Part shown: positions 1 through 5,882 of the stretch, in pieces
Position numbering within the stretch: position 1 is the stretch's first letter
Layout: each line of letters begins with the position of its first letter
Assembly: GCA_021781255.1 (NCBI GenBank)
Contig: JAJXXG010000065.1
Coordinates: 1-5,926, forward strand
Length of the DNA: 5,926 bases
Source of the DNA: Acidobacteriota bacterium
GTDB taxonomy: Bacteria; Acidobacteriota; Terriglobia; Terriglobales; Acidobacteriaceae
Direction: 5' to 3'
Notes under the pieces: model-generated
Seen by the model: the letters and a program-made list of their open reading frames with translations, nothing else
What the model was told of the DNA's origin: nothing
The model's database searches: none
Made by a program: the position numbers and the translations under genes

Positions 1-819
1 CTGATCCTGACCAGCGCGGGGCATCACATTCTGGACGCGGTGCGCGGTCTGCAGAACGGCGCGGCGCAGCAGGGTTTCCGGGAGTTCCTGCAGCGGCATG
101 ACCGGGTGGCCGGCATGCTGCAGTACCTTTCAGACAACTGGGACCTGGCGCAGACCCTGCAGAAGACCGCCGGGGCGGCCACGGGCAAGGCGGCCGCGCT
201 GCTGGGACGCTCCATCTCAGGGCTGGTGCAGCTGATTGTGATGATGTTTGTTCTCTTCTTTCTGCTGCGTGACTCGGCCGAGGTGGTGGGCATCGTCCGC
301 AGGCTGATTCCGCTGGAGGAGAACGAGAAGGATTACCTGCTCACGCGGGTCCACAACGCCGTGCGGGCGCTGGTTCTGGGGCGGTTTGTGGTTGCGGCGG
401 TGCAGGGGTTCGTTGCAGGGATAACCTACTTTCTGCTGGGCGTGGGCGGAGCCCTGCTGCTGGGCGTGGCCACGATGATCACCGCGCTGGTTCCGGCGGT
501 GGGCGCGTTCGTCATCTGGCTGCCGATTGTGATTTATCTCGCCATCATGCACCACTGGGTGCAGGCCTTCATTCTGCTGGGTGTCGGGTCGCTGGTCATC
601 AGCACGCTGGACAACATTCTCTATCCGATCCTGGTGGGCTCGCACCTGCGGCTGCACACGGTGCCCATCTTTATCGCGATGCTGGGCGGGGTGTGGTACT
701 TCGGGGTCAGCGGGCTGATTCTGGGGCCGGTGGTGTTTACGATTGCCGGTGTGCTGCTGCAGATCTGGCGCGAACGCGCGGTGGGGGAGCCGCTGCCGTC
801 AGGGCCGGAAGCAGGCTGA
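1..819 (+). CDS. AI-2E/PerM-family transporter, 5' truncated
   Basis: Inner-membrane protein of the AI-2E transporter family (PF01594, formerly UPF0118/PerM). Family members have been linked to autoinducer-2 export or ion/proton antiport, so the substrate here is not known. The frame is open from base 1, so the true start lies left of the window; 272 residues remain of a usual 340-370. Visible residues 74-90 form a membrane segment ending in LLRD. Further hydrophobic segments lie near 124-147, 150-183, 185-203, 220-240 and 241-258. The family-like DNILYPILVG (about 204-213) and GLILGP near the C-terminus are typical. The tail is short, charged and Pro/Gly rich. A GTG at base 40 could be read as a start, but the upstream codons are in frame and coding-like, so I treat the gene as cut. 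The aldolase gene follows after 196 bp and is probably a separate unit. Confidence 0.88.
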   Translation: MILTSAGHHILDAVRGLQNGAAQQGFREFLQRHDRVAGMLQYLSDNWDLAQTLQKTAGAATGKAAALLGRSISGLVQLIVMMFVLFFLLRDSAEVVGIVRRLIPLEENEKDYLLTRVHNAVRALVLGRFVVAAVQGFVAGITYFLLGVGGALLLGVATMITALVPAVGAFVIWLPIVIYLAIMHHWVQAFILLGVGSLVISTLDNILYPILVGSHLRLHTVPIFIAMLGGVWYFGVSGLILGPVVFTIAGVLLQIWRERAVGEPLPSGPEAG

Positions 820-836
820 GCCGCGCCCTCAGCTGC
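811..836 (+). other. stem-loop over the transporter stop codon
   Basis: GCTGAG (815-820) pairs with CTCAGC (828-833) around a 7-base loop. GCA/TGC can extend the stem across one bulged G. The stop codon (817-819) lies in the 5' arm. No T-run follows, so it is not a convincing intrinsic terminator. The rest of the gap up to the aldolase shows no gene. Confidence 0.3.
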
Positions 837-1015
837 AGGCAAAGAGAGGCAATTCCTCACGGATTCCGCGGGTGTGGCGGCGAACACGTTTTGGACTTGC
901 GAGCGTCTGCTACCATAAGGATGATTGCAGTTCCCGCCGCCCGACAGGCTGATTTTCTGTCCCTCAGGGCCCAAGCGAACAGGCGGCCGGAGCCAACCCC
1001 AGAAGGAGAATTCCT

Positions 1016-2065
1016 ATGCCTCTAGTCTCCATGCGGCAGCTCCTCGACGAGGCCGCCAAGGGCGGATACGGCGTCGGCGCATTCAACGTCAACGATATGG
1101 AACAGATTCAGGCCATTATGGAGGCCGCGAAGGAAACCAGTTCGCCGGTCATCATCCAGGCCAGCCGCGGCGCGCGCCAGTTTGCGCAGGACCGCTACCT
1201 CTATCACCTGATTCTGGCCGCCAGCGAGCTTTACCCTGAGATTCCGATTGCCATGCACCAGGACCACGGCAACAGCTTTGAGACCTGCAAGAGCGCCATC
1301 GAGCTGGGCTTTACCAGCGTGATGATGGACGGCTCGCTGAAGGAAGACGGCAAGACGCCCACCACGTTTGAAGAGAACGTGGAAGTGACCAAGCGCGTGG
1401 TGGACTACGCCCATGAGCGTGGCATCACCGTGGAGGGCGAGATTGGCGTGCTGGGCGGCGTGGAAGACGGCCACGGTGCGGGCGGCTCCGGCCTGGAGCA
1501 CATCACCGATCCAGACCAGGCGGTGGAGTTTGCCGAGCGCACCGGCGTGGACGCGTTGGCGATTGCCATTGGCACCAGCCACGGCGCGTACAAGTTCACC
1601 AAGAAGCCGGACGGCAGCGTGCTGAAGATGGACGTGCTGATCGCGATTCACAAGCGCCTGCCCAACACGCACCTGGTGATGCACGGCAGCTCGTCGGTGC
1701 CGAAGGATCTGCAGGACGTTGTGAACCAGTACGGCGGCAAGCTGAAGGAGACATGGGGCGTTCCCGTGGAGGAGATTCAGCTGGGCATCCGCAACGGCGT
1801 GCGCAAGATCAACGTGGACACGGACAACCGCCTGGCCATCACGGGCGCCATCCGCAAGGTTCTGTGGGAGAGCCCGGAGAAGTTCGATCCGCGCGACTAC
1901 ATGAAGCCGGCGCGCGAGGCGATGAAGAAGGTTGTGGCGCAGCGCATGCGCGAGTTCGGCCAGGCCGGACACAGCGGCGACTACAAGCCGGTGTCGATTG
2001 CCGACATTGCCAAGGGCTACAAGGACGGCTCGCTGAGCACGCGTCCGCTGGTGGCCTCGAAGTAA
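1016..2065 (+). CDS. fba: class II fructose-1,6-bisphosphate aldolase
   Basis: Cytoplasmic zinc-dependent aldolase that reversibly splits fructose-1,6-bisphosphate into dihydroxyacetone phosphate and glyceraldehyde-3-phosphate (EC 4.1.2.13), in glycolysis and gluconeogenesis. At 349 residues it is full length. The first class II signature is HQDHG at 81-85, with D83 as likely catalytic acid/base and H84 as a zinc ligand. The second signature is VEGEIGVLGGVED at 139-151, with E142 the likely metal ligand. H189 (GTSHGAYKF) and H223 (MHGSSSVP) complete the metal site; NVDTD at 266-270 is the substrate-binding motif. The long C-terminal part and the KETWGVP...IRNGVRKINVD block resemble the 'Calvin cycle subtype' of class II enzymes (TIGR01521-like). 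That label is only a subfamily name: no other Calvin-cycle gene is visible. AGAAGGAG (1001-1008) lies 7 bases before the ATG and fixes the start. A terminator hairpin follows, so it is probably monocistronic. Confidence 0.97.
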   Translation: MPLVSMRQLLDEAAKGGYGVGAFNVNDMEQIQAIMEAAKETSSPVIIQASRGARQFAQDRYLYHLILAASELYPEIPIAMHQDHGNSFETCKSAIELGFTSVMMDGSLKEDGKTPTTFEENVEVTKRVVDYAHERGITVEGEIGVLGGVEDGHGAGGSGLEHITDPDQAVEFAERTGVDALAIAIGTSHGAYKFTKKPDGSVLKMDVLIAIHKRLPNTHLVMHGSSSVPKDLQDVVNQYGGKLKETWGVPVEEIQLGIRNGVRKINVDTDNRLAITGAIRKVLWESPEKFDPRDYMKPAREAMKKVVAQRMREFGQAGHSGDYKPVSIADIAKGYKDGSLSTRPLVASK

Positions 2066-2090
2066 ACTGAGCCGAAGACGGCGTTCCAAC

Positions 2091-2127
2091 AGGGTCGCTC
2101 CGCCGATGCGGGGCGGCCCTCTTACTT
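2091..2127 (+). terminator. intrinsic terminator after the aldolase gene
   Basis: A 13-bp stem (2091-2103 with 2108-2120, including two G-T wobble pairs) closes a 4-base loop CGAT. A weak T-rich run, CTTACTT, follows at 2121-2127. It starts 26 bp after the aldolase stop. The stem is strong and the T-tract poor, so termination may be incomplete. A second hairpin (TTGCCCGC 2126-2133 with GCGGGCAA 2150-2157) follows directly. Confidence 0.6.
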
Positions 2128-2163
2128 GCCCGCGATGGGGATGCGTCGGGCGGGCAACGACAA

Positions 2164-2223
2164 TCAGCGCGAGAGCATCATAAGGGCGCAGCGAGGACGG
2201 CGGCAAAGAAGCCTCCGCGCTGA
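2164..2223 (+). other. possible structured leader of the small zinc-ribbon gene
   Basis: TCAGCGCG (2164-2171) and CGCGCTGA (2216-2223) are perfect 8-bp inverted arms. Inside them GAGG (2193-2196) can pair with CCTC (2212-2215), stacking on the outer helix. The 3' arm ends one base before the likely ribosome binding site AGGGA (2225-2229). The leader could therefore fold right up to the start region, but no known riboswitch class is recognised and GC-rich DNA gives such pairings by chance. Confidence 0.25.
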
Positions 2224-2237
2224 CAGGGACGAGAGGG

Positions 2238-2459
2238 ATGGGTTTTCCAATTCGAGTGTGTGTTGTTTGCCAGGAAGAGTTTGAGCTGCGGCCGGACAAG
2301 CCGGGCTTTGCCAACCGCTGCCCCGCGTGCAGCGAGCCGGAGGAGACCGGCTCCACGGGCGGGCGCGCGATGGATGAGACCGAGCGCAGGTCAGAGAGCG
2401 AGATGAACGCGGAGCGGCGCAAGGCCATCCGCAACCTGCTGTATCGCAAGGATAGCTGA
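2238..2459 (+). CDS. small four-cysteine zinc-ribbon-like protein, unknown function
   Basis: A 73-residue protein whose function I do not recognise. C8-V-V-C11 and C28-P-A-C31 form two CxxC knuckles 16 residues apart, the classic layout of a zinc ribbon or rubredoxin-like knuckle. The remainder is very charged: an acidic linker (EPEETG, DETER) and a basic end (ERRKAIRNLLYRK) likely to be helical and able to bind nucleic acid or a protein partner. There is no signal peptide or membrane segment, so it is probably cytoplasmic. Start: ATG 2238 has AGGGA at 2225-2229, 8 bases upstream, plus a purine run GAGAGGG directly before it. A strong terminator begins 20 bp after its stop. The coding case rests on the cysteine pattern, the site upstream and the terminator. 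Similar small CxxC proteins are often annotated as hypothetical or 'zinc ribbon domain-containing'. Confidence 0.75.
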   Translation: MGFPIRVCVVCQEEFELRPDKPGFANRCPACSEPEETGSTGGRAMDETERRSESEMNAERRKAIRNLLYRKDS

Positions 2460-2479
2460 CGCGTTCTGCGCGCAAAGAG

Positions 2480-2518
2480 AAAGGCCACCCGGCGGATGCG
2501 GGGTGGCCTTTTGTGTTT
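2480..2518 (+). terminator. strong intrinsic terminator between convergent genes
   Basis: AAAGGCCACCC (2480-2490) and GGGTGGCCTTT (2501-2511) form a perfect 11-bp stem with a 10-base loop, followed by TGTGTTT. On the minus strand the downstream side is also T-rich (TTTCTCTTT), and the convergent glycosidase gene ends only 18 bp to the right. The element therefore probably serves both genes. Confidence 0.85.
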
Positions 2519-2536
2519 CCAGCGGGCGAGCCGGCT

Positions 2537-3898
2537 TTAACTCTGCGTGGCAATTTGCGAGGCCTTGCGCTCCTGCCAGCGTCCGCGGGTGAAGTCCGGG
2601 AAGTGAGCGGGCGCGCTGCCGCTGGCAATGGAGGCGCGGCTGAGCGGGCCGGGCGCGGACCAAGCCGCCGCATCGTAGACGTCCATGTCCGGGACGAGGC
2701 CCTGGCGCATGCACTCCATGAGGCGGTAGAGCATGATGTAGTCCATGCCGCCGTGTCCGCCCAGCTTTTGCGCGATCTCGCCTTCGCGCTTCCAGAGCGG
2801 ATGCTGATGTTCCTTGTAGGCGTCGATGCTGCCCCACTGTTCGCCGCCGGGTTGGCCGTCAAAATAGATGCGCGGCGGATAGTCGGCGAAGACGCCTTTG
2901 GTGCCGGCGATGATGTTGATCCGGTCGTAGGGATGCGGGTTGACGGTGTCGAACTTGAGCGTGATGGTGAGGCCGCCGGCGGTCTTGATGAGCGAGGTAT
3001 TCATGTCGCCGGTGATGTATAGCTCTGTCCAGCGCGGGTCCGATGCGGGCAGATGCTCTTTGCGATAGGCGTCGAGGCCGTGCTGCGGCGTGCTCATGGA
3101 GACGATGTAGTCGAAACGGTCGCCGCGCTGGATGCCCATGTAGTTGGCGACGGGGCCCAGACCGTGGGTGGGATAGAGATTGCCGCCGAGTTGTGTATGC
3201 ACGGTGCGGCGCCAGAGCCCTTCGCCCTGATTGGAGAAAAGCTCATCGCGGAGGTCGTGGAGGTAGGCGCCCTCGCCGTAGAGCAGATCCCCGAAGAGTC
3301 CCTGATGAATCATGCGCAGGATGAGGGTCTCGTTGTATCCGTAGCAGCAGTTCTCCAGCATGATGCAGTGACGACGGGTGCGCTCGGAGGTGTTGACGAG
3401 CTTCCAGCAGTCCTCAAGCGACGTGGCTGCGGGGACCTCAACGGCGGCGTGCTTGCCGTGGGTCATGGTGGCGACGGCCATCTCGACGTGCCAGTTCCAT
3501 GGAGTGGCGATGATGACGAGGTCGAGGTCGTCGCGGGCAACGAGCGACTCGAATGCGCGATCTCCGCTGGTGTAGAGCTCGGGCGCTTTTTGTCCGGCGG
3601 CAACGACGAGAGATTGCGCGTGCTCGGCTTTGGAGCGCACGATGTCGCAGAGCGCGTGCACTTTGACGTCGGCCGCGAGCAGATTGCGCAGCAGGCTGGT
3701 GCCGCGGCCTCCGGTGCCGATGATGCCGATGCGCGGCTCAACGGGCGTGAAGGGCACGCCGATCATGCTGGTGGCATGCGGCGATGGGGCTTCCGCGTGC
3801 AGCTGGGGAAGGCTGATGCCGACGGCGGTGACGCTCCCGAGGCGAAGGAAGTCTCTGCGCGATAGATCGTGAAGGGAAGCCGGAATTTCGTTGTTCAT
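2537..3898 (-). CDS. GH109-type alpha-N-acetylgalactosaminidase, Tat-exported Gfo/Idh/MocA protein
   Basis: Predicted glycoside hydrolase family 109 enzyme: it removes terminal alpha-N-acetylgalactosamine (EC 3.2.1.49) using tightly bound NAD+ as a recycled redox cofactor rather than acid/base hydrolysis. 453 residues, near the usual 440-460. A twin-arginine signal SRRDFLR (13-19) precedes a hydrophobic stretch and AEA at 35-37, a likely cleavage site. The Rossmann motif GIIGTGGRG is at 58-66 and EVPAAT at 154-159. MLENCCYG (180-187) supplies E182, AYLHDL gives Y212/H214 and NLYPTHG gives Y242/H245. From memory these match Glu149, Tyr179, His181, Tyr225 and His228 of the Elizabethkingia enzyme structure. 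GGHGGMDYIM (380-389) and PDFTRGRW (434-441) are further family hallmarks. Start: the ATG at 3898 has GAGGAG 4 bases upstream and puts the Tat motif near the N-terminus. A longer in-frame start at 4033 would bury the signal. The family contains unproven members, so another sugar or an oxidoreductase role is possible. It is divergent from the acyltransferase-like gene. Confidence 0.9.
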   Translation of the reverse strand: MNNEIPASLHDLSRRDFLRLGSVTAVGISLPQLHAEAPSPHATSMIGVPFTPVEPRIGIIGTGGRGTSLLRNLLAADVKVHALCDIVRSKAEHAQSLVVAAGQKAPELYTSGDRAFESLVARDDLDLVIIATPWNWHVEMAVATMTHGKHAAVEVPAATSLEDCWKLVNTSERTRRHCIMLENCCYGYNETLILRMIHQGLFGDLLYGEGAYLHDLRDELFSNQGEGLWRRTVHTQLGGNLYPTHGLGPVANYMGIQRGDRFDYIVSMSTPQHGLDAYRKEHLPASDPRWTELYITGDMNTSLIKTAGGLTITLKFDTVNPHPYDRINIIAGTKGVFADYPPRIYFDGQPGGEQWGSIDAYKEHQHPLWKREGEIAQKLGGHGGMDYIMLYRLMECMRQGLVPDMDVYDAAAWSAPGPLSRASIASGSAPAHFPDFTRGRWQERKASQIATQS

Positions 3899-4154
3899 AA
3901 CGCTCCTCGAAAGAATGGTTCCGACCGAAGCAAGCTGGCGCGCATGGCGAGGCGTGCGCGGAGCACTTGCCGCGGAAGCCGTAAGTCTATGGAATTTCGG
4001 GATGAGTCTAGGGCGGCGAACGGGTTCCGTCAACCCGGGGGTGGCTAAGAATTGCGATGGCCAGTGGCGAATTGCGTGTGCTAACGTACAGGGTCAATGC
4101 ACTCTGCTTGCCCACGCGCGGCTGCGTCGCGGGAAGCAAACAAGCCTGAACAGT
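3899..4154. promoter_or_regulatory. divergent intergenic control region with candidate operators
   Basis: This gap must hold the promoters of both divergent genes. It contains a dyad CGGGTT (4021-4026) / AACCCG (4032-4037) with a 5-bp spacer, and two copies of GAATTGCG (4049-4056 and 4069-4076) exactly 20 bp apart, about two helical turns. AGTCTA occurs at 3984-3989 and 4005-4010. A GC-rich hairpin in the acyltransferase leader can form between 4106 and 4137. I could not settle on -35/-10 boxes for either strand, so the operators are candidates only. No regulator gene is in the window. Confidence 0.4.
3903..3908 (-). promoter_or_regulatory. ribosome binding site fixing the GH109 start
   Basis: CTCCTC on the plus strand reads GAGGAG on the minus strand, 4 bases before the ATG at 3898-3896. 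It selects this start over the in-frame ATG 45 codons upstream, which would put extra sequence ahead of the Tat signal. Confidence 0.8.
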
Positions 4155-4161
4155 GAGGTGG
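4155..4161 (+). promoter_or_regulatory. ribosome binding site deciding the acyltransferase start
   Basis: GAGGTGG at 4155-4161 matches the anti-Shine-Dalgarno complement. Counting from GAGG, the GTG at 4168 is 9 bases downstream, the ATG at 4174 is 15 and the ATG at 4180 is 21. GTG 4168 is the best fit. A GTG at 4153 overlaps the site and is unlikely. Confidence 0.6.
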
Positions 4162-4167
4162 AACAAC

Positions 4168-5406
4168 GTGCCCATGACAATGGCCGTGGACGAGCCCCGC
4201 GCGAAAGCCGGCGCGGACGCGGGTGGGAAGACGGTGGCGATGCCGCAGCGCAACGTTGCTGTGGATGCGTATCGCGGACTGGTGATGCTGCTGATGATGG
4301 GCGAGGTGATGAGCTTTGCCCGCGTGGCCAAGGCCTTTCCGCAGAGCTTGTTCTGGCACATCCTGGCGTATAACCAGACGCACGTGGAGTGGTCGGGCAT
4401 GGGACTGCACGACACGATCCAGCCGGGATTTACGTTCCTGGTGGGCGTGGCGCTGCCCTACTCGCTGGCTAGCCGCGTGAACAAGGGACAGAGCTTTGCA
4501 CGGATGCTGGCGCATACGCTGTGGCGCAGCCTGCTGCTGATTGCGCTGGGCATCTGGCTGCGGTCGCTGAACGGCACGCAGACCTACTTTACGTTTGAAG
4601 ACACGCTGACGCAGATCGGCATGGGATACACGTTTGCGTTTCTGCTGGCCTTCTGCAAGCCGAAGTGGCAGTGGACGGCGCTGGGCACGATCCTGTTTGG
4701 CTACTGGCTGGCGTGGGCGCTGTATCCGGCGCCGGGGCCGGGCTTTGACTGGGCCGCGGTGGGCGTTGCGCCGAACTGGCCGTACAACTTTACCGGCTTT
4801 ATGGCGCACTGGAACAAGAACAGCAACCTGGGCCAGGCGTTTGACGTGTGGTTCCTGAACCTGTTTCCGCGGGCGTCGCGGTTTGCGTACAACGATGGCG
4901 GATACCTGACACTGAGCTTTATCCCAACGCTGGGAACCATGCTGCTGGGACTGCGCGCGGGCGAGTGGTTCCGCGCGGCGGCGCCGAAGATTCCGGTGAA
5001 GCGGTTTTTCGTGGCCGGTGTGCTGCTGATGGCGGGCGGCCTGCTGCTGCACGCGGCGCACATCTGCCCGATTGTGAAGCGCATCTGGACGCCGAGCTGG
5101 ACGCTGTTCAGCGGCGGCGTGTGCTTCCTGTTTCTGGCGGCCTTCTCGTGGATTATCGACGTGAAGGGATTCCGCAAGTGGTCGTTTCCACTGGTGGTGG
5201 TGGGCATGAACTCGATTGCGGCCTACCTGATGGCGCACCTGTGGGAGGAGTTCATCCTGCGCAACCTGCACATCAACCTGGGATACCGGATCTTCCAGGT
5301 CTTGGGGCCGGGGCTGGAGCCGCTGATGCTGGGCATTGCGGTGATGGTGGTGTACTGGCTGTGCCTGTACTGGATGTATCGCAAACGTATCTTCCTCCGC
5401 ATCTGA
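4168..5406 (+). CDS. NagX/HGSNAT-like membrane acyltransferase family protein (DUF5009)
   Basis: Inner-membrane protein of the COG4299/DUF5009 family, related to human lysosomal heparan-alpha-glucosaminide N-acetyltransferase (HGSNAT) and bacterial NagX, which sits in N-acetylglucosamine use operons. 412 residues from GTG 4168, with a short cytoplasmic, charged N-terminus. D33-A-Y-R36-G37 opens TM1, as in the family's 'DxxRG' motif. H72 in THVEWSG corresponds by motif to the HGSNAT active-site histidine (HxxWNG). Hydrophobic segments lie near 30-50, 83-100, 116-132, 149-163, 168-186, 247-261, 279-296, 311-330, 339-357 and 383-403. TLSFIPTLGTMLLG, WTPSWTLFSGG (307-317) and VVVGMNSIAAYL (343-354) match family blocks. 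It likely moves an acetyl or other acyl group across the membrane onto an amino sugar, or helps import it; neither is proven. It is divergent from the GH109 gene with 269 bp between starts, suggesting a shared amino-sugar role. A terminator-like hairpin lies 84 bp downstream. Confidence 0.85.
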   Translation: MPMTMAVDEPRAKAGADAGGKTVAMPQRNVAVDAYRGLVMLLMMGEVMSFARVAKAFPQSLFWHILAYNQTHVEWSGMGLHDTIQPGFTFLVGVALPYSLASRVNKGQSFARMLAHTLWRSLLLIALGIWLRSLNGTQTYFTFEDTLTQIGMGYTFAFLLAFCKPKWQWTALGTILFGYWLAWALYPAPGPGFDWAAVGVAPNWPYNFTGFMAHWNKNSNLGQAFDVWFLNLFPRASRFAYNDGGYLTLSFIPTLGTMLLGLRAGEWFRAAAPKIPVKRFFVAGVLLMAGGLLLHAAHICPIVKRIWTPSWTLFSGGVCFLFLAAFSWIIDVKGFRKWSFPLVVVGMNSIAAYLMAHLWEEFILRNLHINLGYRIFQVLGPGLEPLMLGIAVMVVYWLCLYWMYRKRIFLRI

Positions 5407-5489
5407 GATGGCACCCGGCAAAAGGCGAAGAGATGGAAAATCCGAACGCGTAATTTTTCGCACGATTTTCTGTGGAAAAGAAAATTTTC

Positions 5490-5520
5490 AGGGGGGGGTG
5501 GGGTACCCCCCCTTGTCTTT
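5490..5520 (+). terminator. G-tract/C-tract terminator-like hairpin
   Basis: A run of eight G (5491-5498) and a run of seven C (5506-5512) form an 8-bp stem with the flanking A5490/T5513 and an 8-base loop. TTGTCTTTT follows at 5513-5521. It is 84 bp after the acyltransferase stop and is the first plausible terminator for that gene. The stem is pure G:C, and the loop carries another G4 run, so alternative pairings or a G-quadruplex are possible. Confidence 0.55.
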
Positions 5521-5534
5521 TGCTCCCGGCGATA

Positions 5535-5562
5535 CGCGGGCCACTGTGCAGGTGTGGCCGCG
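5535..5562. other. GC-rich stem-loop
   Basis: CGCGGGCCAC (5535-5544) pairs with GTGGCCGCG (5554-5562), 9 bp with one bulged G and a 9-base loop. No T-run follows on the plus strand. It may be part of an untranslated tail or an old repeat; no RNA family is recognised. Confidence 0.35.
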
Positions 5563-5710
5563 CGATTCGGCATACTTCAAGGTTAGCGAAATGGCCGGAA
5601 ATACTTCGCACAACGCGTTGCAGGAATTTTCGACTTGTTTTCAATGGGTTACGGGAGAGCTGGGGGCCTCGGGGTGTTGACAGGGTGGCGCGGGGATGGG
5701 GTTTGTGGTT

Positions 5711-5882
5711 TCCCACCCATGACGCAAAAGACGCGGCATGGATGGGGCACCCGGCATCCGAGTCTGATTCCTGCTTTCCCAGGCACCCGGCACACTACTC
5801 CCAGATCTCAGATGCGAGACCTGGGGCACCCGGCGAGCCCACCCTTTCCGCAGAGAGCGCGGAAAAGGGTGGGGCAACCCGC
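5711..5882. repeat. cluster of tagged palindromic intergenic repeats
   Basis: The 10-mer GGCACCCGGC occurs exactly at 5746-5755, 5782-5791 and 5825-5834, with a degenerate copy GGCAACCCGC at 5873-5882. Each is preceded by a hairpin whose 3' arm runs into the tag: 5711-5725/5733-5747 (imperfect, 7-base loop), a short CCTG/CAGG at 5770-5783, 5800-5809/5816-5825 (one mismatch, 6-base loop), and 5837-5851/5859-5875 (bulged, 7-base loop). The first and last share the plan CCCACCC-CGC-loop-GCGG-GGTGGGG or GATGGGG. They resemble REP-like dispersed elements. A fourth exact tag stands alone at 5410-5419. I recall similar 'TGGGGCACCCG' strings between genes in Acidobacteriaceae, but cannot check this here. 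Confidence 0.6.

Noticed and set aside
891..919. TTGGAC / CATAAG with 17-bp spacing as an aldolase promoter
   Set aside because: Only about 3 of 6 and 4 of 6 consensus matches; other pairings nearby are equally weak, so I do not call it.
1022..2488. Long minus-strand open frame of 488 codons opposite the aldolase and small gene
   Set aside because: It is the mirror of a GC-rich coding strand: low-complexity His/Arg/Leu/Ala-rich composition, no domain, and it spans a well-supported aldolase plus a terminator.
3053..3865. Plus-strand open frame of 270 codons opposite the GH109 gene
   Set aside because: Val/Gly/Ala/Asp-rich shadow translation without motifs; the minus strand encodes all the GH109 hallmarks.
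3899..4033. 45-codon N-terminal extension of the GH109 protein
   Set aside because: It would bury the Tat signal internally, whereas the ATG at 3898 has GAGGAG 4 bases upstream and gives a normal signal peptide position.
4081..5463. Long minus-strand open frame of 460 codons opposite the acyltransferase-like gene
   Set aside because: Very rich in Gln, His and Arg with no family resemblance, while the plus strand shows a clear membrane protein with conserved motifs.
5408..5680. 90-codon open frame after the acyltransferase gene
   Set aside because: Its start is 2 bp after the stop without a ribosome binding site, and it runs through the G/C hairpin and other stem-loops with no protein-like pattern.
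5677..5682. Perfect TTGACA -35 box
   Set aside because: No acceptable -10 box lies 16-18 bp downstream, where the sequence is GGTTTG-like, and no gene follows within the window.
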